Assembly (NCBI GenBank): GCA_040880025.1
Contig: JBBDJD010000001.1
Coordinates: 124,001 to 188,000, forward strand
Source of the DNA: RCIO01 sp040880025
GTDB lineage: Bacteria > Pseudomonadota > Alphaproteobacteria > Rhizobiales > Rhizobiaceae
Length of the DNA: 64,000 nt
Direction: 5' to 3'
The notes beneath the pieces are model-generated. The model had not been told where the DNA came from. It saw only the letters and a list, made by a program, of their open reading frames with translations, and did no database searches. Below are positions 42,026 to 50,100 of the stretch, one piece after another. Position 1 is the stretch's first letter. Every line of letters starts with the position of its first letter. The position numbers were made by a program, and so were the translations under genes.

Positions 42026-42862
42026 ATGCCCGAACTCGAGAGTGAATTCTTCCGCGTCGAGCGCCGTGGCGCCGTGGCGCATCTGCTGCTGAACCGGCCG
42101 GAACGGTCCAACGCGATGTCGAAGGATTTCTGGACGGACCTGCCTCGGCTGATCGGCGAACTCGGCGGTGACGAAACAGTCCGTTGCGCCGTGATTTCCG
42201 GCGAAGGCAAGAACTTCTCAGGCGGTATGGACCTGACCTCGTTCGCCGACATTGCCAGGCTGTTCGAGCAGGAACCGGGCCGTGCCGCCTACGCAATGCG
42301 CCAGACCATTGTGGATCTGCAGGATGCTTTCAACGCAATCGAACGCGCGCCCTTCCCGGTCATCGCGGCGATCCACGGCGCATGCATCGGCGCGGGTGTC
42401 GACCTGATCACCGCCTGCGACATGCGGCTTGCCTGCACCGGCGCCTACTTCGCGATCGAGGAAATCCACATCGGCATGGCTGCCGATGTCGGCACGCTTC
42501 AGCGCCTTCCAAAGCTGATTTCGCCAGCCGTTGCGGCCGAGCTTGCTTACACCGGGCGCCGTTTTCCAGCCGAAGAGGCTCTTGGCTTTGGGCTGATTTC
42601 GGCGGTGCACGACAGTCCTGAAGCCCTGCTCGCCGCCGTGTTTGAACTGGCTGACGCGATAGCCCGGAAATCGCCGCTGGCGATCACCGGCATCAAGCGC
42701 AATCTGGCCTATGCGCGCGATCATTCGGTTGCCGATGGGCTCGACTACATCGCGACCTGGAATGGCGGTATGCTTCGGCCAACGGATCTGATGACCGCGG
42801 TTCAGGCGAAAATGGCGAAGCGCGACGCCGAATTTCCCGATTTGGTGAAAACCGCCGGCTGA
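42026..42862 (+). CDS. Crotonase-family enzyme, probable delta3,5-delta2,4-dienoyl-CoA isomerase
   Basis: GGGAGGTGAAC gives a strong ribosome site for the ATG at 42026. The 278-residue protein has the crotonase oxyanion regions (NFSGGMDL, HGACIGAGVDLITACDMRL). Glu146 and Asp154, in AIEEIHIGMAADVGTLQ, are spaced exactly like the two acids of mammalian ECH1 (Glu196 and Asp204), and the MAADVGTLQRLPK stretch is an ECH1 hallmark; enoyl-CoA hydratases lack this Asp. The enzyme should shift double bonds of odd-position unsaturated fatty acids during beta-oxidation. It follows trmFO by 44 bp but has no functional link to it. Confidence 0.9.
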   Translation: MPELESEFFRVERRGAVAHLLLNRPERSNAMSKDFWTDLPRLIGELGGDETVRCAVISGEGKNFSGGMDLTSFADIARLFEQEPGRAAYAMRQTIVDLQDAFNAIERAPFPVIAAIHGACIGAGVDLITACDMRLACTGAYFAIEEIHIGMAADVGTLQRLPKLISPAVAAELAYTGRRFPAEEALGFGLISAVHDSPEALLAAVFELADAIARKSPLAITGIKRNLAYARDHSVADGLDYIATWNGGMLRPTDLMTAVQAKMAKRDAEFPDLVKTAG

Positions 42863-42880
42863 TCCGGTGCCGGCGCCGGA

Positions 42881-43312
42881 CTATTCCGGGTTCCAGTCGG
42901 GATATTTCGCTTTCATGCGCTCGACCGAATCCGTCACAATTTCCGCCAGTACTTCGCGATCAATCCTGGCAAGATCGGTGAGATAGAGACACGAAACGCT
43001 GTGCTTGTGTTTTCCCAGCCTGGCGAGCTGGTCGGCATAATGCTCGATGCCCGGCATCAGGTAAACCGTCAGCGCAGCCTTGCGCGGCGAGAAGCCGACT
43101 AGGCACATCTCCCCTTCCCGGCCTGACTCATAGCGATAGTGATAGCGCCCGTAGCCGACGATATTTGAACCCCACATGCGCGGCGCAAGCCCGGTTGCCT
43201 CGCTCATGAGTTCGAGCAGTTCGCTGCTTTCACGGCGCCGCTTTTCAGGTTCGACCGAGGCCAGGAAGTCATCGACTCGGACAGCGGTCGGAGCAGTCTT
43301 GTTTTCCGCCAC
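42881..43312 (-). CDS. DUF1801-family protein
   Basis: The 143-residue protein has the DUF1801 (YdhG-like) pattern: VDDFLASVEPEKRRRESSEL, MWGSNIVGYGRYHYRYESGRE, FSPRKAALTVYLMP, and a C-terminal LGKHKHSVSCLYLTDLARID. The fold is a small alpha-beta barrel related to YjbR/CyaY; function is unknown for most members. It is 4 bp downstream of the sterol-desaturase-family gene on the same strand, so it belongs to that operon. Confidence 0.85.
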   Translation of the reverse strand: MAENKTAPTAVRVDDFLASVEPEKRRRESSELLELMSEATGLAPRMWGSNIVGYGRYHYRYESGREGEMCLVGFSPRKAALTVYLMPGIEHYADQLARLGKHKHSVSCLYLTDLARIDREVLAEIVTDSVERMKAKYPDWNPE

Positions 43313-43316
43313 CGCC

Positions 43317-44276
43317 CTACTCCGCCGGCGTCAGGCCGGCCTTGTCCGCATTGGGCAGGCCCGGCTTGCCGGCCTCACCCGGATTGCGGCGAACATAGGC
43401 GGTCTTCAGGCTGAGGGACGTTTCGCGCGAGCCGTCATGGCTCCAGCCGGGCGGCGCGAACAGGTAGGCAAGCCGCTCGCGCAGGGTGAGTCCCGGGCGC
43501 AGGGAATCGCGAAACATTCCGACCCATTCGTGGAAGGCGACCTTGACCGGATTGAAGGTGCCGATGTTCTTGATGATCCCGTAGCGCGGCCGGTCTTCTT
43601 CCAGTTCCTCCACGAAGGTGCCGAACATGCGGTCCCAGATGATCAGCGTGCCGGCATAGTTGGCATCGAGATAGCGCGGGTTGGTGGCGTGGTGGACGCG
43701 GTGATGCGACGGCGTGTTGAAGATGGCCTCGATAGGCCGCCACATCTTGCCGATTGTCTCGGTGTGAATCCAGAACTGCCAGACCAGGTTGAAGCCGAAC
43801 ACGAAGGCGATCACCGCAGGGTGGAAACCGAGCAGCACCAGCGGCGCCTGCAGCACGAACATGCCGGTGAACAGCCCGGTCCAGCTCTGCCTGAGCGCCG
43901 TCGAGAGATTGTAGTGCTGACTGGAATGATGGTTGACGTGCTCGGCCCACACCCAGCGCACGCGGTGCGCGATCCGGTGGTACCAGTAGTAGCGCAGATC
44001 ATCGAGCAGGAACGCGACCACGAAGACCCAGACACTCAGCCCGAGATCGAAGAAGCGGAACTGCCATAGCCAGACCAGCGCCGCATAGGAGACGACACCC
44101 AGAAGGATGCCGGCGACGACATTACCCGTACCCATCATCAGGCTGGTCAGCGTGTCGCGGGTTTCGAATTCTCCCTTGGCGCGTCCGGTCCGCACCAGCC
44201 AAAGCTCGATCAGGATCGCCAGAACGAAAACCGGGATGGCAAGCTGTGTGACGTCGGGAAAACTGTAGTCATCCAT
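43317..44276 (-). CDS. Sterol desaturase/fatty-acid hydroxylase family membrane oxidase
   Basis: This 319-residue integral membrane di-iron enzyme has the three His clusters: HRIAH, HVNHHSSQHYN and HHRVHH. At least four membrane helices are visible before the second cluster, including FPDVTQLAIPVFVLAILIELW. Members hydroxylate or desaturate sterols, carotenoids or fatty acyl chains with oxygen and an electron donor; bacterial ones may modify hopanoids or ornithine lipids. Substrate not determinable. It overlaps the end of the small membrane protein gene upstream by 8 bases and is followed by DUF1801. Confidence 0.92.
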   Translation of the reverse strand: MDDYSFPDVTQLAIPVFVLAILIELWLVRTGRAKGEFETRDTLTSLMMGTGNVVAGILLGVVSYAALVWLWQFRFFDLGLSVWVFVVAFLLDDLRYYWYHRIAHRVRWVWAEHVNHHSSQHYNLSTALRQSWTGLFTGMFVLQAPLVLLGFHPAVIAFVFGFNLVWQFWIHTETIGKMWRPIEAIFNTPSHHRVHHATNPRYLDANYAGTLIIWDRMFGTFVEELEEDRPRYGIIKNIGTFNPVKVAFHEWVGMFRDSLRPGLTLRERLAYLFAPPGWSHDGSRETSLSLKTAYVRRNPGEAGKPGLPNADKAGLTPAE

Positions 44277-44709
44277 GGACTTTCACTCCATCGGCGTGCG
44301 CCATACCGCCATTCAGCACAACCGCGGCGGCTTGCGCCTCCCGCGCACTGGCAAAGGTGAACGGGCCACCACGCCAGGTAAAATCGTCAAAGCCGAGGCT
44401 GACCGCCGGACCATCGGCATCGGCCTTAGCGGTTGCATCGCCGTTGCCGACAATTCGCGTCAAGAACCTGTCGCCCAATGCCCAAACAATGCCTGCCCTG
44501 CCGTCCTCAAGGGCCAGAATGGCCGCGTGCCGGTCGGCGGTCAGCCATACATCGCGGACCGCGATGTCGGCGAAGTCGGCACCAAAACGACGTTTGGCCG
44601 CCTCGGCATCATCAAGCGTCGCGGTTCGTGTTCCGCCTGTCAGGTGCACGGCAATCACGATGGCGCCGATGCCAACCACAACCATGACGACGAGGAGAGT
44701 TAGGCTCAT
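44269..44709 (-). CDS. Small single-pass membrane protein of unknown function
   Basis: The 146-residue product starts with a membrane helix (LTLLVVMVVVGIGAIVIAVHL) and has a soluble domain with VWLTADRHAAILALEDGRAG, GDRFLTRIVG and LGFDDFTWRGGPFTFA. No known motif or domain is recognised. The coupling by overlap to the sterol-desaturase-family gene suggests a joint role in membrane lipid modification. I see nothing that marks it as catalytic. Confidence 0.75.
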   Translation of the reverse strand: MSLTLLVVMVVVGIGAIVIAVHLTGGTRTATLDDAEAAKRRFGADFADIAVRDVWLTADRHAAILALEDGRAGIVWALGDRFLTRIVGNGDATAKADADGPAVSLGFDDFTWRGGPFTFASAREAQAAAVVLNGGMAHADGVKVHG

Positions 44710-44788
44710 TTCCTCCGGCTCCCCCTTGCGAGCCGACCTTGATGGATTCTGCCATATTCGCTTTCGACGTAACCGTCAAAAGAAGGTG

Positions 44789-45628
44789 TCATCTCCAGCC
44801 GCGCAAGGCGCGATACACGGTCAGCAATTGTACGCGCGGCGCGGAAATCTCCACGACACGGTCAAGCGCCCGTTCGGGTCTGGCCGCGAATGCGCTCAGA
44901 TAGGCCGGGACCGGCACCAGCGGCAGGAATGCCGGACGGATCGACTGCGGCATCCCCTTCGCCTGGTTCGCAAATGCGTCGAAATGTTCGCGCGCCAGCA
45001 TCGCCATCGCCATGACCGCGCGCGAAAGCGCGTCCCTGGCTTGACCGGCGATCAGTTCGTCCCGCGACGTTCCGGCCGCCGCCAGAAGCTCGGCGGGCAG
45101 AAAGCACTGCCCGCGTGCGCGGTGCAGGGGCAGCAGCCTGAGCAGCCCGGTCATGGCCTGCGCGCAACCCGCATGGCCAGCGGCGTCCGACCATTGGGAT
45201 GCCCTGTCCCTGTCGAGTATCAGGGCAGCGAGCTGGATGACGGACGACGCGGTCTCCCCGCAATAGCCTTCCAGCGATGCAGTGTCCGGCATCGGATCGT
45301 CGTAGAGATCGAATATGCGCGCCGCCAACAGCCTCTCAAAGGCGCCGCGCGGCAGCTGATGCGTCTCGATTACATCGTGCAGGGCGTCGGCGACCGGATT
45401 GCCGGTATGCATTCCCGCGCCGGCGACCAGCGCATCGCGCCACCATTGCAGGCGTATCTCACCCGCCATCGGCTCGTGAATCTTGTCGCGAATGGCCGCG
45501 ATTTCAGCATTGAATGCGTAGAGGGCCGTCAGCGCGGCCCGTTTTTCAGGCGGCGCGTAAAGCGCCGTCAGGTACCGCTCGTGGTCGATCTCGCGCAGCA
45601 GCTCGACCAGATGGGCGTCGCCTGCCAT
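44789..45628 (-). CDS. Squalene/phytoene-synthase-like protein (NDUFAF6 type)
   Basis: The 279-residue protein has the trans-isoprenyl-diphosphate-synthase fold: helical segments with RYLTALYAPPEKR, ALYAFNAEIAAIRD, RLQWWRDAL and YCGETASSVIQL. The first Asp-rich motif (DxxxD) of true squalene/phytoene synthases is not clearly preserved (NAEIAAIRD), and the second is DLYDD in another position, so synthase activity is doubtful. It fits the branch that includes mitochondrial complex I assembly factor NDUFAF6. It directly follows the NDUFAF3-like gene (1-bp gap), downstream of yajC and secDF. Confidence 0.85.
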   Translation of the reverse strand: MAGDAHLVELLREIDHERYLTALYAPPEKRAALTALYAFNAEIAAIRDKIHEPMAGEIRLQWWRDALVAGAGMHTGNPVADALHDVIETHQLPRGAFERLLAARIFDLYDDPMPDTASLEGYCGETASSVIQLAALILDRDRASQWSDAAGHAGCAQAMTGLLRLLPLHRARGQCFLPAELLAAAGTSRDELIAGQARDALSRAVMAMAMLAREHFDAFANQAKGMPQSIRPAFLPLVPVPAYLSAFAARPERALDRVVEISAPRVQLLTVYRALRGWR

Positions 45629-45629
45629 G

Positions 45630-46019
45630 TCACTCGACGGCGATCAACGCCGCGGCGACCGCCCTGTCCTCGGCCAGAAGCACATTGTAGGTGCGCACCG
45701 CGGCACCGGTTGACATCACGTCAACCGCGATCCTGGCTTCCGCAAGTGTTTCTCGCAGCGGCTGCGCAAGCCGGACAATATCCTTGCCGGCGCCAATCAG
45801 CAGGATTTCGATATCGCCGGCGTCCGCCAGCACCCTGCCGAACCTGTCGACCACCAGATCCGTCTCCGAGACGGCATCCCAGCCGTGGATTCCGGACGGG
45901 AGACAGAGCAATGAGCCACGATGCGACATATCGGCGAAACGGAAACCGCCATTGCCATAGGCGTCGATCGGCGCGCGCCCGGGAAAATGCGCTTCACGAA
46001 TGACAATGCCGGCGTCCAT
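45630..46019 (-). CDS. Mth938-domain protein, bacterial relative of NDUFAF3
   Basis: The 129-residue protein is a complete Mth938-like domain: IDAYGNGGFRFADMSHRGS, SLLCLPSGIHGWDA, IEILLIGAGKDI and the C-terminal VDVMSTGAAVRTYNVLLAEDR. The human member NDUFAF3 is needed for complex I assembly; the biochemical role of the domain is unknown. It begins 11 bp after secDF and ends 1 bp before the NDUFAF6-like gene, so all four genes from yajC on look like one operon. The frequent pairing in alphaproteobacteria suggests a role in membrane insertion or assembly of the respiratory complex. Confidence 0.92.
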   Translation of the reverse strand: MDAGIVIREAHFPGRAPIDAYGNGGFRFADMSHRGSLLCLPSGIHGWDAVSETDLVVDRFGRVLADAGDIEILLIGAGKDIVRLAQPLRETLAEARIAVDVMSTGAAVRTYNVLLAEDRAVAAALIAVE

Positions 46020-46030
46020 CCGCTCTCCGG

Positions 46031-48586
46031 TCAGGCCTTTGAGGTCTCTTCGGGCGTATCAGGCTTATGTTCGACGCTCTGCTGGAAGCTTTCCGGGCGC
46101 AGCTTGAACAGGATCAGCAGCGGACCGGCGATGAAGATCGACGAGTAGGTGCCGATCACGATGCCGAAGATCATCGCGATGGTGAAGGATGCGATCACTT
46201 CGCCACCGAACAGCCACAGCGCGGTCAGCGCGACCAGTGTCGTCAGGCCGGTGAGGATTGTGCGCGACAGCGTTTGGTTGATCGTCAGGTCGATCAGCTC
46301 CGGCAGCGGCATCTTCTTGAACTTGCGCAAATTCTCGCGAATTCGGTCATAGACGACCACCGTGTCGTTGATCGAGTAGCCGACCACGGTCAGCACGGCC
46401 GCGATACTGCTCAGATTGAACTCGAGCCCCGTGATCACGTAGAAGCCGATCACCATGACGACATCGTGCAGCGTCGCCGCGATCGCGCCGATGGCGAACT
46501 GCCACTCGAAGCGCAGCCAGATATAAACCAGCATGGCAAAGAGCGCCGCGATGACCGCGATGGTTCCCGCCCGCGCCAGTTCGGCCGAAATCGTCGGTCC
46601 GACCACCTCGACGCGCCGGAACTCATAGTCGGCCGAGAGCTCGTTCTGGACGCGCTGCATGGCGGACTGCTCGGCCGCGTCGCCCCCGTCCTGCGCGCCG
46701 ATGCGGATCAGAAGATCATTCGGAGCGCCGAATTCCTGCACCTGGACTTCGCCCAGGTTGAGTTCCTGTAGCCGGGAGCGCACATCGGAAATGTCGGCGG
46801 TTTCCTGCTTGGACTGCACTTCGATCAGCGATCCGCCCCGGAAGTCGATGCCCATGTTCATCTGCACGGTGAAGAACAGGGCAACAGCCGCGATCGAAAG
46901 AGCCGCCGAGAGCGTGAACGCGATATTGCGGAACCGCATGAAGCCGATCTTGGTGTCGTCGGGAATGAACTTCACCGCACCGCGCGGCAGCTCGGTCGGA
47001 CGCGTGCGGCGCAGCCACATCGCGATCATCCAGCGCGTGAACAGGAAGGCGGTGAATACGGTCGTCACGATACCGATCGCCAGCGTGATGGCGAAGCCGC
47101 GGATCGGGCCCGAGCCGAGATAGAACATGATCGCCGCCGCGATGAATGTCGTGACGTTTGCGTCGATGATGGTCGACATCGCATTGCGGAAGCCTGCGTC
47201 GAGAGACTGCACCAGCGACCGCCCCTGCGCCCTCTCCTCGCGCACGCGCTCGAAGATGATCACGTTGGAGTCCACCGCCATGCCGATGGTCAGAACGATG
47301 CCTGCGATGCCGGGTAGCGTCAGCGTAGCGCCCAGCCCGGACAGGATTCCAATGATCATGCCCACATTCGCAAGCAGCGCGATATTCGCGATAAAGCCCA
47401 GCGAGCCATAGGCAAGCATCATGAACACGACCACGCCAACCGCCGCGATGATGGAAGCAATCTCGCCGGCGGCGATGGAGTCCGCGCCCAGGCTCGGACC
47501 GACTGTGCGCTCCTCGACGATCGTCAGGTCGGCCGGCAGCGCGCCGGCGCGCAGTAGCACGGCGAGGTCATTGGCGCTCTGGACGGTGAAGTTGCCTGAA
47601 ATCTGGCCGGTGCCGCCAAGGATGGGTTCGCGGATCTGCGGCGCCGAGATCACCTCGTCATCGAGGATGATGGCGAACAGACGGCCTACATTCTGCTGGG
47701 TTGCCTGGCCGAAACGCGTGGCGCCCTGATTGTCGAAACGGAACGAGACCACCGGTTCGTTGGTGCGCGAATCGAATGTCGCCTGCGCGTCGACCAGATT
47801 CTCACCGGATACGATGACCCGATTCTCGATCAGATAGGGGATCGGCGGGTCGTCGGGAGAATAGAGTATTTCGGTTCCGGCCGGCGGCCGGCCCTGCATT
47901 GCGTCCTCCGCAGACATCGTCTGGTCGACGAAGCGGAAGGTCAGCTTTGCGGTCTGGCCGAGAATGTCTTTCAGACGCTGCGGATCGTCCAGTCCGGGCA
48001 CCTGGACGAGAATTCGGTCATCGCCCTGGCGCTGGATAATAGGCTCGGTCGTGCCAAGCTCGTTGACGCGCCGGCTGACCACCTCGATCGACTGCGAAAC
48101 GGCCGAAACGATGCGGTAATTGATCCCCTCCTCGGTCAGCGTGAAGCGGAACAGGCCGGGCTCGGGCTCGGCGAATTCCATTTCGGTGACCGCCCCCGTA
48201 CCGAACACGCCGGTCGAAATCTGCTCGGTCAGCGGCGCGAGAGCCTCCCTCGCCGCCTCCACGTCGGACGCATCGCGGATGCGGACCTGGACCGACCTGC
48301 CGCTGCCCGAAAGCCCGGTGTAGCCGATACGTTCGTCGCGCAAGAGCGTGCGTACGTCGTCTCGCGCCACCTCAAGCCGGTCGGCCAGCAGATCTTCCCT
48401 GTCGATCTGAAGCAGGATGTGCGAACCGCCGCGCAGGTCGAGGCCGAGCGTCATCGGCTGCTTGGGCAGCCAATCGGGCAGGGAATCGCGTGCCGACTGC
48501 GGCAACAGATTCGGCACGGCGAATGCGATGCCGATAAGCACCAGGAGCCATATGCCGATCGACTGCCAGCGCGAGAAATAGAGCAT
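46031..48586 (-). CDS. secDF: Fused protein translocase subunit SecDF
   Basis: SecD and SecF are joined in 851 residues. The SecD half starts with a membrane helix and MTLGLDLRGGSHILLQID, has a large periplasmic region (about 60-370) and membrane helices with VGMIIGILSGLGATLTLPGIAG. The SecF half starts near residue 545 with the MGIDFRGGSLIEV repeat and ends with six helices including the GYSINDTVVVYDRIREN loop. SecDF uses the proton gradient to pull exported proteins out of SecYEG. It follows yajC by 44 bp. The fusion is common in alphaproteobacteria. Confidence 0.97.
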   Translation of the reverse strand: MLYFSRWQSIGIWLLVLIGIAFAVPNLLPQSARDSLPDWLPKQPMTLGLDLRGGSHILLQIDREDLLADRLEVARDDVRTLLRDERIGYTGLSGSGRSVQVRIRDASDVEAAREALAPLTEQISTGVFGTGAVTEMEFAEPEPGLFRFTLTEEGINYRIVSAVSQSIEVVSRRVNELGTTEPIIQRQGDDRILVQVPGLDDPQRLKDILGQTAKLTFRFVDQTMSAEDAMQGRPPAGTEILYSPDDPPIPYLIENRVIVSGENLVDAQATFDSRTNEPVVSFRFDNQGATRFGQATQQNVGRLFAIILDDEVISAPQIREPILGGTGQISGNFTVQSANDLAVLLRAGALPADLTIVEERTVGPSLGADSIAAGEIASIIAAVGVVVFMMLAYGSLGFIANIALLANVGMIIGILSGLGATLTLPGIAGIVLTIGMAVDSNVIIFERVREERAQGRSLVQSLDAGFRNAMSTIIDANVTTFIAAAIMFYLGSGPIRGFAITLAIGIVTTVFTAFLFTRWMIAMWLRRTRPTELPRGAVKFIPDDTKIGFMRFRNIAFTLSAALSIAAVALFFTVQMNMGIDFRGGSLIEVQSKQETADISDVRSRLQELNLGEVQVQEFGAPNDLLIRIGAQDGGDAAEQSAMQRVQNELSADYEFRRVEVVGPTISAELARAGTIAVIAALFAMLVYIWLRFEWQFAIGAIAATLHDVVMVIGFYVITGLEFNLSSIAAVLTVVGYSINDTVVVYDRIRENLRKFKKMPLPELIDLTINQTLSRTILTGLTTLVALTALWLFGGEVIASFTIAMIFGIVIGTYSSIFIAGPLLILFKLRPESFQQSVEHKPDTPEETSKA

Positions 48587-48630
48587 GTGTCTTGTCCGTT
48601 AGCGGAAGATCCGCTGGCTTTTCGATAAGG

Positions 48631-48978
48631 CTATTTCTTGGCGGTCTTCGTGTTCTGGTTGGCCACCGGCTCGCCTTTCACCCGCACGTCTGAAATCGTG
48701 GAGCGCAGCGCCGTCACCTTGGTGCCGCCGCCGAGATCGACCTCGAGCTCGTTGTCGTCGATCACTTTGGTGACCTTACCGACCAGGCCGCCGCCTGTAA
48801 CGACGGAATCGCCGCGGCGAACGGCGGCAAGCATTTCCCCGCGCCTCTTCACCTGCTGACGCTGCGGGCGGATGATCAACATATACATGATCACGAAAAT
48901 GAGGACGAAGGGCAAAATGCTGATGAGCATTTCCGATCCGCCAGCGCCGGTCTGCGCATATGCCGGTGTGACAAACAT
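48631..48978 (-). CDS. yajC: Preprotein translocase subunit YajC
   Basis: The 115-residue protein has one membrane helix (MLISILPFVLIFVIMYMLII) followed by the conserved IRPQRQQVKRRGEML and the small cytoplasmic domain GDSVVTGGGLVGKVTKV. YajC joins SecDF and YidC at the translocon. It is first in the yajC-secDF-Mth938-NDUFAF6-like run, and its promoter region is shared with the divergent DUF815 gene. Confidence 0.96.
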   Translation of the reverse strand: MFVTPAYAQTGAGGSEMLISILPFVLIFVIMYMLIIRPQRQQVKRRGEMLAAVRRGDSVVTGGGLVGKVTKVIDDNELEVDLGGGTKVTALRSTISDVRVKGEPVANQNTKTAKK

Positions 48979-49153
48979 TGAAAACTCCTGAGAAATGACG
49001 GACGGGCGCGCGAAATACGGCCCGCCGAATTCGGCGCGAATATAGTTCCTCGCGCCACCTTTGCAACCGACGAAGAGGGCCGCGGCGTGGCTTTTCGCCT
49101 CACCTCGACCGTGATAGAGGCCAACTGATCATCCAAGGCACTGTGACGGCTCC

Positions 49154-50041
49154 ATGAACGACCAGCCAATCGATTCGCTCGGCAAGAAGCTCGATCGCGT
49201 TATCGCGGCGCTGGAGCGGATGGCGCCCGCGGCCGGCGAGCCCGCGGATTTCGAGGCGGCGGACTGTTTCGTCTGGAACGCGGACCTCGCCCGGCTGGAT
49301 CCGGTTGCCAGGGTCAACCGCGTCGATATCTCGCTCATTCGAGGCGTCGACCGCGTGCGCGACATCCTGGTCGACAATACGATGCGCTTCGCGGCGGGAC
49401 TGCCGGCCAACAATGTGCTGTTGTGGGGGGCGCGCGGCATGGGCAAATCATCCCTGGTGAAAGCTGCTCACCTGGCTGTCAATTCGACGGAGAAGGCGGA
49501 AGCTCCGCTGAAACTGATCGAGATTCACCGCGAGGATATCGCCACCCTTCCCCGGCTTCTGGCGGCACTCAAATCCGCTCCGCATCGGTTCATTCTGTTC
49601 TGCGACGACCTTTCATTCGATCAGGACGACACGTCCTACAAGTCGCTCAAGGCGGCCCTCGAAGGGGGCGTCGAAGGACGGCCCGACAATGTCGTCTTCT
49701 ATGCCACGTCGAACCGCCGCCACCTGCTGCCGCGCGACATGATCGAAAACGAGCGCTCGACAGCGATCAATCCTTCGGAGGCGGTTGAGGAAAAGGTATC
49801 GCTTTCGGACCGCTTCGGGCTGTGGCTGGGCTTCCACAAATGTTCGCAGGACGATTATCTCGACATGGTCGACGGCTATGTCCGGCACTACGGCCTGACC
49901 ATCGACGAGGAGGTCCTGCGTGCGGAGGCGCTGGAATGGGCAACGACCAGAGGCAGCCGCTCGGGCCGCGTCGCCTGGCAGTTCATCCAGGATCTGGCAG
50001 GCCGGCTGGGCAAGCAGCTCGACGACGGCGGTCGCGGCTAA
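49154..50041 (+). CDS. DUF815 ATP-binding protein
   Basis: The 295-residue AAA-like ATPase has Walker A in WGARGMGKSSLVKA near residue 98, Walker B in FILFCDDLSFD, and a sensor region VVFYATSNRRHLLP, with the C-terminal small domain RFGLWLGFHKCSQDDYLDMV. Length is normal for DUF815 proteins. Function is unknown; they occur in many proteobacteria next to unrelated housekeeping genes. It is divergent from yajC and converges on the SPOR-domain gene with a 59-bp gap. Confidence 0.9.
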   Translation: MNDQPIDSLGKKLDRVIAALERMAPAAGEPADFEAADCFVWNADLARLDPVARVNRVDISLIRGVDRVRDILVDNTMRFAAGLPANNVLLWGARGMGKSSLVKAAHLAVNSTEKAEAPLKLIEIHREDIATLPRLLAALKSAPHRFILFCDDLSFDQDDTSYKSLKAALEGGVEGRPDNVVFYATSNRRHLLPRDMIENERSTAINPSEAVEEKVSLSDRFGLWLGFHKCSQDDYLDMVDGYVRHYGLTIDEEVLRAEALEWATTRGSRSGRVAWQFIQDLAGRLGKQLDDGGRG

Positions 50042-50100
50042 CGGCAAACCCTACGGACCGAGCTTAATCCCTCGGCATGTCGCGACCGTTGGCGGGAGCC

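Noticed and set aside
40491..42296. 600-codon minus-strand open frame across trmFO
   Set aside because: Antisense shadow of trmFO and the crotonase gene; no ribosome site, no motifs.
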